Origin: Lachnospiraceae bacterium MD308
GTDB taxonomy: Bacteria; Bacillota; Clostridia; Lachnospirales; Lachnospiraceae
Length of the DNA: 64,000 nt
Assembly: GCA_000403475.2 (NCBI GenBank)
Contig: KE159795.1
Span: 1,643,189-1,707,188, forward strand
Reading direction: 5' to 3'
Shown here piece by piece: positions 45,372-53,174 of the stretch. A program made the position numbers and the translations under genes. Position 1 is the first letter of the stretch. Every line of letters begins with the position of its first letter. The notes under the pieces were generated by a model that saw nothing but the letters and a program-made list of their open reading frames with translations, did not search any database and was not told where the DNA came from.

Positions 45372-45643
45372 TGTTTCTCCTCCTTTGAATATTCACAAGC
45401 TTTTTTTACGAGTTTTACGATGCTGATAAATGTTGCAAATTGTTTGTTTATCAAATCTTTTTCACAGAATTTTATTCTAAATGTATTTTGCAAATCCATA
45501 TATACTAAAAACAAATCTCTTGGATTAGTATTAATTTCAGCCCCAAACAACTTTTTACCTCTTAATTTTTCGTTATTTTGGAAATCCAGTCCTGTACGCT
45601 CAAAAAAGATCTTATAGACTTTTCCCATTATATTTTCTTCCAT
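45359..45643 (-). CDS. Peptide-maturation acyl-carrier-related protein (TIGR04069-like)
   Basis: A 94-residue protein, MEENIMGKVYKIFFERTG onward, matching in size and position the acyl-carrier-related proteins of CcpM peptide loci. The start at 45643 follows TAGGAGG with an eight-base gap. No obvious phosphopantetheine DSL serine motif is seen, so a carrier role is uncertain. It lies between the TIGR04066 gene and the precursor. Confidence 0.7.
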   Translation of the reverse strand: MEENIMGKVYKIFFERTGLDFQNNEKLRGKKLFGAEINTNPRDLFLVYMDLQNTFRIKFCEKDLINKQFATFISIVKLVKKACEYSKEEKQCQN

Positions 45644-45655
45644 GTAACACACCTC

Positions 45656-46726
45656 CTATATCGAATCTACGCTGCCATACGATTTAAGCTTATTTAATAT
45701 CGCGCTAATCAACTTTGATACTTGTTCCTTCTCTAAATCATATATATTTTCTTTCGAAGGGTTCTCTTTCATATCATTCTTATTAACTGTCAAATAAGTA
45801 CACTTCTGTTCAAGCTCTGTATCTGACAATTGCATACGCCTGTTAGTCCTGCAAAAAACATCTACAGGTACGCCAAATCTATTTTTAACCATTTCTGAAA
45901 TAAAGTGTAAATCTGATTCTAAATACAAGTCATATGGCAGCAGCATTCCTACTACATCTGGTTTTACAGCATAAAAATAATCTCTCGCCAAATATCCAAA
46001 TCCTGCGACATAATTTTCAGATACCGCACACATTTCCCCTGGAACACCAATGATAATTAATTCTGGTCTTTCTGTTTCTTCCAGTTCTTTTACATATCTG
46101 TTAAACATCAATGTTTTTTCTTTATCTGAAACATTATCATCAACCATAAACCATGGAACATCAAAAAAACCAAATTCTTTTGAAACATCCTTTGTTCCAA
46201 TCTGAATAAAGGATACATTTCTCTTTTTCAATTCTTTTCTGACCATAAGTTGGAAATCAAACTCACACAAATCTCCATATAAGCTGCAAATATATACAAT
46301 AGGAGTATTGATCGGCTTCAAAAACTCTCCATTTTTCTTTTTATCCATTTTTGTTTCGTATGACCTGTAAAACTTAATTGGCAAATCAGCTATATAATCT
46401 TTCGCCATATCATTAAGGTTTTTACTAAGAATAATCTTCTTTTCTTTTTCACATGCCAATTTAATAAATGGCAAATATTCTGTTTTGAAATCAAGATGCG
46501 TTGAAAAATCCACAAACCAAATTACTTCCGACGCATAATCATCAATAGCTTTTTCAAAATCATAAACTAACGGTATTTTATTATTATTAACCCAATACTC
46601 ATGCTGCCCTTTGTCCCATCCTTTAAGTCCAACCAAACATATTGGATTCAACTCCTGAAGTAATTCATTATGCTCGACAATAAACTCACTTTCTCTTCCA
46701 AATGGATAAATCATAGCCTTTTTCAT
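45656..46726 (-). CDS. Peptide maturation system protein, TIGR04066-like
   Basis: A 356-residue soluble protein beginning MKKAMIYPFGRESEFIV with alternating strands and helices (two Rossmann-like halves, PLVYDFEKAIDDYASEVIWF and ELIIIGVPGEMCAVSENYV). It matches the accessory family found with CcpM-type radical SAM maturases. Biochemical role unknown. The start at 46726 follows TAGGAGGAGTGGCT, twelve bases after the radical SAM stop. Confidence 0.75.
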   Translation of the reverse strand: MKKAMIYPFGRESEFIVEHNELLQELNPICLVGLKGWDKGQHEYWVNNNKIPLVYDFEKAIDDYASEVIWFVDFSTHLDFKTEYLPFIKLACEKEKKIILSKNLNDMAKDYIADLPIKFYRSYETKMDKKKNGEFLKPINTPIVYICSLYGDLCEFDFQLMVRKELKKRNVSFIQIGTKDVSKEFGFFDVPWFMVDDNVSDKEKTLMFNRYVKELEETERPELIIIGVPGEMCAVSENYVAGFGYLARDYFYAVKPDVVGMLLPYDLYLESDLHFISEMVKNRFGVPVDVFCRTNRRMQLSDTELEQKCTYLTVNKNDMKENPSKENIYDLEKEQVSKLISAILNKLKSYGSVDSI

Positions 46727-46737
46727 AGCCACTCCTC

Positions 46738-48159
46738 CTAATACTGAAAACCATATTCCTTTAACACGCAATAATCCTTAAATTTATCCTCCACACTCTC
46801 TCTAATATCTGAACATCTGTGCAAAATAGACTGTTTAGGATCGTTATAAGACAAATCAATATCTGCAACACAAATATGGCAATAATTATATGCCCAACAT
46901 TCGTGACATGCTTCCTCAGTGAGCCTTTCAATATTTAAAATTTTCTCGGCCTTACACAAATCAATTCCGTCTTCAATATTTCCCATTTTCGTATAATCTT
47001 CATTTTCACAGACCCTTTCGCACGGATAGAAATTTCCATCAACATTCATAAATAACCTAAAGCTGCCTGGAATACAAGGACCTGCATGATGACTTTTTCT
47101 AGGTAATTTTCTTGAACCTCCTAAATTCTTCTGATAACGTATATCTTCCAACTCTGTCGCTTCTGCCATTTCCAATGGCGGCATCCTATTCTCTGATATC
47201 TCACCTGCTTTTGTCAATAACATAAGAAAATACTCATACCGTTGTTCTTCAATAAACTGCTCTGAAACTCCTTTTTTGTCCTTTGAGTTTACTGGGTTAA
47301 TAATACCAGAAATAAAATAACTGTTTTTCAGCAACGCATCACCTGTTATAAAATCTGAGATACAACTATATCCCCTTTCTGGATTCAAGACCGTATTAAA
47401 GGTGACGTTTTCATTAAAAAATTGAGGAAACTGTTCTTTTATCATCCGCACATTTTCCATTAAATTCTCAAATGATCCTTGATTAGTTACAAATTTACGA
47501 CTTAAATCATGCACTTCTTTCGGACCGTCCAAACTGAACATCAAATGCAGATCATATTTTTCAAATACTTTCACCATTTCTTTGGTCAACACTGTCCCAT
47601 TTGTCGTAAGATTAAAATATATTTTTTTACCTTTGCATCTTTCTTTCGTATATTTCATACATTTATGGATCAGTTCAAATTCCAGCAACGGTTCCCCTCC
47701 ATAAAAACCCAAATGAACTCTGTTGCTATCCCCTGAATGTTCCGCCAGAAAATCAATACCTTTTTTTGCCATTTCAAAAGACATACGCTTATTACTGTGT
47801 GTCCTGTTATAATAACTGCCAGAAAATACACAATACTCACATCTCAAATTACAGTTCTGAGTTACCTGTAAAATAAGGGAAGTAACTTTAGTATCAAGAT
47901 AGCTGGATAAAAATTGTGTTTCTGGATGCTCTGTTTCCTCTACTCTTGTTGCCTTTAGGAATCCCTTTTCTTTCAGATTTAAAATGTATTCTTTTGCTCC
48001 GGTATCCGTAATTTTCTCCAATTCATGTTCGTCCGGATTATGTTCCAAACATCGATATACATTTTCTGGAATATGAAGAATCTTATCCGTATTGACATCA
48101 TACAGATAACACTTATTTCCTGCTGTAAACGTGTGTATAAATGGTCTTTTCTGTTCCAT
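46738..48159 (-). CDS. ccpM: Radical SAM peptide maturase (CcpM-like, SPASM)
   Basis: A 473-residue enzyme. Residues 1-95 are a RiPP-recognition-like N-terminal region. QNCNLRCEYCVFSGSYY holds the CxxxCxxC iron-sulfur motif. The C-terminal SPASM domain has its cysteines in AGPCIPGSF, FYPCERVCEN and ACHECWAYNYCHICVAD. It would install radical-based crosslinks (likely Cys thioethers) in the precursor encoded at 45150. Its own promoter of the TGTCACG-N17 class lies 58 bases upstream. Confidence 0.88.
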   Translation of the reverse strand: MEQKRPFIHTFTAGNKCYLYDVNTDKILHIPENVYRCLEHNPDEHELEKITDTGAKEYILNLKEKGFLKATRVEETEHPETQFLSSYLDTKVTSLILQVTQNCNLRCEYCVFSGSYYNRTHSNKRMSFEMAKKGIDFLAEHSGDSNRVHLGFYGGEPLLEFELIHKCMKYTKERCKGKKIYFNLTTNGTVLTKEMVKVFEKYDLHLMFSLDGPKEVHDLSRKFVTNQGSFENLMENVRMIKEQFPQFFNENVTFNTVLNPERGYSCISDFITGDALLKNSYFISGIINPVNSKDKKGVSEQFIEEQRYEYFLMLLTKAGEISENRMPPLEMAEATELEDIRYQKNLGGSRKLPRKSHHAGPCIPGSFRLFMNVDGNFYPCERVCENEDYTKMGNIEDGIDLCKAEKILNIERLTEEACHECWAYNYCHICVADIDLSYNDPKQSILHRCSDIRESVEDKFKDYCVLKEYGFQY

Positions 48160-48216
48160 ATCAGTAATTTTCCTTTCCGCATTTTACGTTTTCTCTTACG
48201 TTTTGCTCTTTACTAT

Positions 48217-48247
48217 ATATAAGCCTGCGACTTTACAGAACGTGACA
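48217..48247 (-). promoter_or_regulatory. Promoter of the radical SAM operon (TGTCACG-N17-CTTATAT)
   Basis: Minus strand TGTCACG (48241-48247) and CTTATAT (48217-48223), 17-base spacer. The gap between the exporter stop (48301) and the maturase start (48159) holds only this element, so maturation genes are transcribed separately from the exporter. Confidence 0.65.
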
Positions 48248-48300
48248 CCCGCAGCAAAATCTTTTATTATTTTTTATACCGTCTTTCATTCACGCTTTTC

Positions 48301-50127
48301 TTATGCGCAATCAACTGCACACTGTACTCCAACACTCTCCTGCACACTCGTGTCCTCCATATACATCTGATAATACTGTCCACCTTTTTCCAACAATTCT
48401 TTATGACTCCCAGTCTCAGTTATCACACCATTTTGTATAACCATAATCTTATCCGCAAGCTCGTTAACATAATTAATCTTATGTGATACGTAAATCCCAA
48501 TTTTATGTTTTTTTGCTTTCTTGAAAAGCTGGATAATCTCTCTCTGCCTAAATACATCCAACGACGCATCAGGTTCATCAAAAATATATACATCCGCATC
48601 TTTAATAAGTGCCCTTGCTATAGCCAACCGCTGCCATTCCCCGATAGAAAACTGCTGTCCGCCAAACCAATTCCCGATCACCTCGTCCAAGCCTTCTTCA
48701 CTTTTTGACTTGTGATCGAGATTTACTGATTTAAGCATACAGTGAATCTCTTCATCATTGCCAAGCTGATCAATATCACCAAACGCTACATTTTCCCTTA
48801 ATGATGTCTCATATTTCATGTAGTCCTGAAAAACTACGCCGATTTTTTTCTGATAGCTTTCTGTATCTATTTCTTTCAGGTTCATGTCATTAATAAATAT
48901 TTCCCCCTCATATTCTCGGTACAAACCTAACAGAAGCTTTGTCAGCGTAGACTTTCCCGAACCATTTTCGCCTATTAACGCTACTGATTCTCCCGGTCTG
49001 ATAAAAAAACTTGCATTCTTTAGCGCATATTTTCCATTGCTGTATTTGAATGATACATTACGGAATTCAATACACCGGACAGCCGGAACATCTTTTCTAT
49101 GAATATCTTCTATTTCCGGCAGATCCAAATATTCAAATAGTAAGTTAATATACATCGACTGTTCAACAAGATTATTAATTCCTGAAAAAATACCCTCAAC
49201 AGAACTTTTAATGTTATCTGTACAATCAATATAAGCTGTTACATCACCGAGCAGAATCCGTCCAACAAATCCCCCAAAAATTGTATAAATATAGATTCCT
49301 CCGGTTATCACCCAATCTGCAACATCAAAACATGTTCCAAGCAAAACGTTTTTTCCGTACATTTTATTTTCCTGAGAAATAATTTTATTTTGGATGGTCT
49401 CATATTTGTCTAGCAGGAATTTTCCAATTCCCAAAATTTTTATCTCTTTATATGCCTTACCTGTCATCGTCAGAAAATTAATGTACCACTTCTGTCGTTC
49501 AAGAATTGTTCTTCCTATCCTCATCTCATAGATTTCTTTATCTATAAGGAATGTGGCTGCACTTCTTCCTATAGGTATGATCAGGATAACCGCCACAAGC
49601 CGCCAGTTAAATCTAAAAAGGACATATGCCATGCTTGCGATTGATATTATCTGCTGCAGGATATCAAATACTGAGACTACATAATTCAGGATATCTCCTC
49701 CGTTTTGATTCTGTGCCCGGTTGATAATGTCATAAGTATCTGAATCTTCAAAATCACTTAATGATAAATTAATCGCTTTTTTCATCATCTTCATGTTAAA
49801 CATTTTTGAAAATCTCATGCCGAACTGATAATTATATTTTGAATACAGCATATCCAATGCTGCGCTTACTACATGCAACCCCACAAAGCACAAAATATAA
49901 CTCAGTATAACCTCAAAACCTTCTTCCTGGCTCTGAACGAGATTAATTACTTTCTGCATTACTACAATAAAAGAAATCGGGAACACTCCCTGCAGCACTT
50001 TAAAAAACAGGCTTACTCCCAAATAGGATTTACTAAAACCCGTAACCAGTCCAAACGAATTAATACTACTTTTCCACAAAAACTGATTAAATATTTTATC
50101 TTTTATTTTCTTTATCGAATGTCTCAT
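48301..50127 (-). CDS. ABC exporter for the modified peptide
   Basis: A 608-residue half-transporter: six-span membrane domain followed by an ATPase with Walker A GENGSGKST, signature FSIGEWQRLAIAR (unusual SIGEW in place of SGGQ) and Walker B VYIFDEPDASLD. There is no C39 peptidase domain, so leader removal needs another protease. The start at 50127 follows TTGGAGGAAATATTT; the upstream frame to 50238 lacks a site. Lies upstream of the radical SAM gene, as in related loci. Confidence 0.88.
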   Translation of the reverse strand: MRHSIKKIKDKIFNQFLWKSSINSFGLVTGFSKSYLGVSLFFKVLQGVFPISFIVVMQKVINLVQSQEEGFEVILSYILCFVGLHVVSAALDMLYSKYNYQFGMRFSKMFNMKMMKKAINLSLSDFEDSDTYDIINRAQNQNGGDILNYVVSVFDILQQIISIASMAYVLFRFNWRLVAVILIIPIGRSAATFLIDKEIYEMRIGRTILERQKWYINFLTMTGKAYKEIKILGIGKFLLDKYETIQNKIISQENKMYGKNVLLGTCFDVADWVITGGIYIYTIFGGFVGRILLGDVTAYIDCTDNIKSSVEGIFSGINNLVEQSMYINLLFEYLDLPEIEDIHRKDVPAVRCIEFRNVSFKYSNGKYALKNASFFIRPGESVALIGENGSGKSTLTKLLLGLYREYEGEIFINDMNLKEIDTESYQKKIGVVFQDYMKYETSLRENVAFGDIDQLGNDEEIHCMLKSVNLDHKSKSEEGLDEVIGNWFGGQQFSIGEWQRLAIARALIKDADVYIFDEPDASLDVFRQREIIQLFKKAKKHKIGIYVSHKINYVNELADKIMVIQNGVITETGSHKELLEKGGQYYQMYMEDTSVQESVGVQCAVDCA

Positions 50128-50244
50128 AAATATTTCCTCCAATCTTCCTTGATTACAACGATTTACAAGATCTTGTTTTGTACAGTTACAGTGTATACTA
50201 AGAGTCTCTGCCTTATCAAAGAATTGTCTCCAATGCATAAAAAA

Positions 50245-50288
50245 GAACCCTGAATGTATGTCATGCTATACATTCAAGTCCCTTTTTA
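50245..50288. terminator. Imperfect hairpin related to the 50378-50425 terminator
   Basis: Arms resemble the perfect palindrome 130 bases away (GAACCCTGAATGTAT against ATACATTCAAGTCCC) but carry mismatches. It looks like a decayed duplicate of that terminator and lies just before the exporter gene. Confidence 0.5.
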
Positions 50289-50377
50289 ATATTCTATCCT
50301 GTAACCTATATATCGGGGTATTTAAACTACGGAACATATAAAATCATAAGAACTCTCAAATAATTACCCCAACACGC

Positions 50378-50425
50378 AAAAAGAACCTGAATGTATGGTT
50401 CTAACCATACATTCAGGTTCTTTTT
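50378..50425. terminator. Perfect bidirectional terminator
   Basis: Two perfect 23-base arms at 50378-50400 and 50403-50425, bounded by A5 and T5 runs. It lies 17 bases after the stop of the secreted-protein gene and separates it from the exporter. The stretch 50128-50441 holds no gene, only the two related hairpins and A/T-rich DNA. Confidence 0.85.
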
Positions 50426-50441
50426 GCTTTCCACGTTTTTA

Positions 50442-50858
50442 TTAATAACTTTTCGTAGCACTGTATCTTGTATCCGATTCTGTCCCACTTTTTCCAACCA
50501 CTTTTACACGATAATTTACTCCTTTTGAAGCTGTCGCACTTCCACCTGCTGAACATTCTTTTTGACCGGAACTTTTCCATGTTTTTATATTCGTCCAACC
50601 TGCGCTTGTCTTTTTCTGTAATGTAGTTGTTACGCTACATTCTTTCCCTGCCCGCCCTTCAACTTTTCCATAGCACTTTGCTTTTCCTCCGGAAAAAACA
50701 AGAGTAACCCGAACTTTAAAAGAATTTTCATATAGAGGCATTATTTCCTCTCCATATTCGCGCACTATTCCTTCACTTGCTTCCACTGGTATGCTATATA
50801 TCAACATACTGCTCAATCCAATTGCTGCCAATAAAACCTTTACACTCTGTACTTTCAT
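50442..50858 (-). CDS. Small secreted protein of unknown function
   Basis: A 138-residue protein with a signal peptide (MKVQSVKVLLAAIGLSSML, cleaved near VEASEG). The mature part is rich in beta-strand, Thr, Ser and Lys, with three cysteines (KAKCYGK, GKECSVT, QKECSAGG) and repeated Gly/Lys turns. No family is recognised; the fold may be a small beta-sandwich. It sits next to the sigma/anti-sigma genes and has its own TGTCACG-N17 promoter, so it is probably produced along with the modified peptide. Confidence 0.65.
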   Translation of the reverse strand: MKVQSVKVLLAAIGLSSMLIYSIPVEASEGIVREYGEEIMPLYENSFKVRVTLVFSGGKAKCYGKVEGRAGKECSVTTTLQKKTSAGWTNIKTWKSSGQKECSAGGSATASKGVNYRVKVVGKSGTESDTRYSATKSY

Positions 50859-50893
50859 GTCTTACCTCCTGGTTTAAAATATACTTTTATAAT

Positions 50894-50924
50894 ATATAAG
50901 TCTCCAAAATAGCAAAACGTGACA
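50894..50924 (-). promoter_or_regulatory. Promoter of the secreted-protein gene (TGTCACG-N17-CTTATAT)
   Basis: Minus strand TGTCACG (50918-50924), 17-base spacer, CTTATAT (50894-50900), 36 bases before the gene start. Third copy of the island-wide motif. Confidence 0.65.
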
Positions 50925-50953
50925 AAGAACTTTATATTTTTTTACATAAAAAA

Positions 50954-51709
50954 CTAATCATCTTCAAATACTGATTCCAGACAATCAATCAACACTTCAA
51001 CATCATCATATCCTCCTATGGTATAAACAAATCCTTCCTTTTGCAATATAATACCATGATAATTTTTTTCATCTGTAAATAAGTATGCCTCATCATTCCC
51101 AACTTTAATCCTCTTTGCCGGAGTACCATCTGATGTAATGGACACTTCATAAAGCTCCGTCAAATCCTGTGAGTACCATAAATTCTGATCTTTTGAGTTT
51201 ATAAAACCCTGTGAAAAAATAGGTAGCTCCAACTCCGGATTCTTCATAACGTCCTCTTCCGAAAACAACGTATACCCTTCCGGAACTTTTTTTAACCTTC
51301 GCGGATAATTTTCCATATCTGCTTCTACTGCTCCGGCTCTTATTTCCTGTTCAATCTCTTCAAAACTCACCTCCGTATGATCCGAAAATATCCGCTCAAT
51401 CATCTGATATACTTTTTCCCTCAATGGCTCTACCGCCAGTACCGTCATAGACCCCATCATCATAACGACTACCGCAACAAACGCAATGCGGATTCTCAGG
51501 CTCATCCCATTGCTTCTGTATTTTGCAGGCTTCACCTTAGCCTTCCCGCAATTGCCTCTGACTAATTCCCGTATCCTTCTCTCATGCTCTTTAGAAAACT
51601 CATGCTCCTCTTCCTGCGCCGCGCATTTTTCTAAGACCGCACATTCTATCTTCATCGCTTTCGCTGCCGCTTCCTTTAGCAGCTCATCCGTCAATATAAT
51701 CTTACTCAT
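50954..51709 (-). CDS. Anti-sigma factor (DUF4367-type)
   Basis: A 251-residue protein: cytoplasmic N-terminal helical region, a single membrane span (IRIAFVAVVVMMMGSMTVLA, about residues 80-100) and an extracytoplasmic DUF4367-like domain (YTLFSEEDVMKNPELELPI, GIILQKEGFVYTIGG). It overlaps the sigma gene by eight bases. It probably holds the ECF sigma factor at the membrane until an envelope signal arrives. Confidence 0.82.
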   Translation of the reverse strand: MSKIILTDELLKEAAAKAMKIECAVLEKCAAQEEEHEFSKEHERRIRELVRGNCGKAKVKPAKYRSNGMSLRIRIAFVAVVVMMMGSMTVLAVEPLREKVYQMIERIFSDHTEVSFEEIEQEIRAGAVEADMENYPRRLKKVPEGYTLFSEEDVMKNPELELPIFSQGFINSKDQNLWYSQDLTELYEVSITSDGTPAKRIKVGNDEAYLFTDEKNYHGIILQKEGFVYTIGGYDDVEVLIDCLESVFEDD

Positions 51710-52265
51710 AAATATCACTCTTTTCTTTTAATTTGCCTTCCAGCAATTTGCGTCCACGTCTTGCAATCTGCCTTGCGTTGCTCTCGGTTATATCCAATAC
51801 TTTCCCGATATCCGCATAAGACATCTCGTTGCAATAATGCAGATATATCACTGTCCTGCATCTTTCCGGCAACTCCAACAGGCAATGCGCTATCATGTCG
51901 GACAATTCATTTTGCAGAACATGTGATTCCACATCCTGTACCTCTTCCGTTAAATCCGCCAAAAGATTATAGTCCTCTGATATCCTGTCCTTTCTGTTCT
52001 TATTTTTATTATATATCTTGATTGCTTTATTCCTCACTACTACAAACAGATATCCCCATGTTTCATCTGAATAGACATCCCGGATGATATCCAGCTTTCC
52101 AAGAATTACTTCAAATGCATCCTGTACAGCATCTTCTGCATCATCACTATTATGGACGACCCCATAGGCAGCCGAATACATCCGCTGTCTGTAATGCTGA
52201 TATATCTGCTCAAATTTCCTCTTATCTTCTGACCCCTCAAGTTCACTCAGATATAGCTTTACCAT
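51702..52265 (-). CDS. ECF-type RNA polymerase sigma factor
   Basis: A 187-residue sigma factor with region 2 (YSAAYGVVHNSDDAEDAVQ) and region 4 (RCRTVIYLHYCNEMSYADIG followed by ESNARQIARRGRKLL). Paired with a transmembrane anti-sigma factor. It is the best candidate to read the four TGTCACG-N17-(C/A)TTATAT promoters of the island. The short gap before it (52266-52330) contains an A/T-rich imperfect dyad. Confidence 0.9.
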   Translation of the reverse strand: MVKLYLSELEGSEDKRKFEQIYQHYRQRMYSAAYGVVHNSDDAEDAVQDAFEVILGKLDIIRDVYSDETWGYLFVVVRNKAIKIYNKNKNRKDRISEDYNLLADLTEEVQDVESHVLQNELSDMIAHCLLELPERCRTVIYLHYCNEMSYADIGKVLDITESNARQIARRGRKLLEGKLKEKSDIYE

Positions 52266-52330
52266 CTTTCGTTCCTCTTTTTACATAGTTTATATTGTAA
52301 TCCTAAACTATTATGTAAAAAAAGGCAATC

Positions 52331-52486
52331 TTATTTTTCGTTCACTCTTTTCAGGTCATTGAGCAATGCCGCCAAATTCTCAGGTTTTGGCACTTTATAT
52401 ATAAAGATCGGACTGCTTTTCCCTACACTTTTTTCAGCATAATATAATGCTGCTGACTCTAAATGATTATATCCTTTCTCTTTCAT
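52331..52486 (-). CDS. agrD: AgrD-like autoinducer precursor without cysteine
   Basis: A 51-residue peptide that overlaps the end of agrB by 20 bases, with AGGGG ahead of the ATG. It has an amphipathic N-terminal helix (HLESAALYYAEKSVGK), a short core (SSPIFIY) and a C-terminal K(V)PKPENLAALLNDLK recognition segment like AgrD. Cyclic lactone autoinducers usually close on Cys; here only Ser is available, so the product would be an ester (lactone) rather than a thiolactone. Identification rests on position and overall layout. Confidence 0.65.
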   Translation of the reverse strand: MKEKGYNHLESAALYYAEKSVGKSSPIFIYKVPKPENLAALLNDLKRVNEK

Positions 52487-53051
52487 CTCTTTTAACCCCT
52501 TTCTTATTTATAAGTGTAACTCCCTGCAGCACTACCACACTCAGCGCCGCAATCCTCCAATATTCTCCGGATACATATCCAATTGCCAATATAAATGCTG
52601 CCAGTAAAACACTTTTTATCTTTTGCATCTGCTCCTGTTTTTCTCTTTCTGCACATCTGTAGTACTCATCCTCTGGAGCGAACTCCAGATATAACAACAA
52701 TGCTGCAGCGGCAACGGCTATATATGTTGTTTCTGATATTTGTAATATCATCGGCACTCCTACGCTAATCGCAAGAATTCCCCCTGTCAGCGTAAAACAT
52801 CCTAAATTCGTCTTCGCATGTTTTCCTCCAGATGTCTTCCTCAACGCTCCAAAAGCAGTCATAACCGCCGCGACCTCCATCCCTTTTCCTAAAGCAAAGC
52901 CAACAGCCAGATAAGCAAAAGATTTTAACAAAGAATCAAAAATCAGTTCCAACCCGTAGACAATGACTTTTTTTTCGCTTTCTGAATACTGCTTTTTCTT
53001 ATCCATCTTCCGCATAACCTGTACACTTGCAGTCTGTATGATTCCTTCCAT
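52467..53051 (-). CDS. agrB: AgrB-like accessory protease
   Basis: A 194-residue polytopic membrane protein of the AgrB family. ALRKTSGGKHAKTNLGCFTL contains the catalytic His (GGKHAK) and Cys (GCF). It processes and cyclises AgrD. RBS AAAGGAGGAATTAA. Its own promoter with tandem LytTR-type repeats lies upstream, so agrBD is a transcript separate from the two-component genes. Confidence 0.9.
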   Translation of the reverse strand: MEGIIQTASVQVMRKMDKKKQYSESEKKVIVYGLELIFDSLLKSFAYLAVGFALGKGMEVAAVMTAFGALRKTSGGKHAKTNLGCFTLTGGILAISVGVPMILQISETTYIAVAAAALLLYLEFAPEDEYYRCAEREKQEQMQKIKSVLLAAFILAIGYVSGEYWRIAALSVVVLQGVTLINKKGVKRDERERI

Positions 53052-53086
53052 TTAATTCCTCCTTTTGTGTTTTTATCTTGTTCTCG

Positions 53087-53157
53087 ATTGTAATCAATCT
53101 TGTTCCAGTTACACAACAAAAAGGCACAAATGTAAAGAAAAGAGGCATAAATGTAAA
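53087..53157 (-). promoter_or_regulatory. agrBD promoter with tandem LytTR-type sites
   Basis: On the minus strand TTGTGT (53111-53116) and TACAAT (53087-53092) have an 18-base spacer. Immediately upstream, two near-identical 14-base elements (GGCACAAATGTAAA at 53123-53136 and GGCATAAATGTAAA at 53144-53157, plus-strand reading) repeat with a 21-base period, two helical turns, as expected for a dimeric AgrA/LytTR regulator. Likely positive autoregulation by the LytTR protein at 54495. Confidence 0.7.
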
Positions 53158-53169
53158 ATTATGCCTCTT
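53140..53169 (-). terminator. Hairpin after the histidine kinase gene
   Basis: 11-base arms 53140-53150 and 53159-53169, followed on the minus strand by T-rich sequence. It overlaps one of the LytTR-type repeats, so the same bases may end the kinase transcript and bind the regulator. Confidence 0.55.
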
Positions 53170-53174
53170 TTTCA

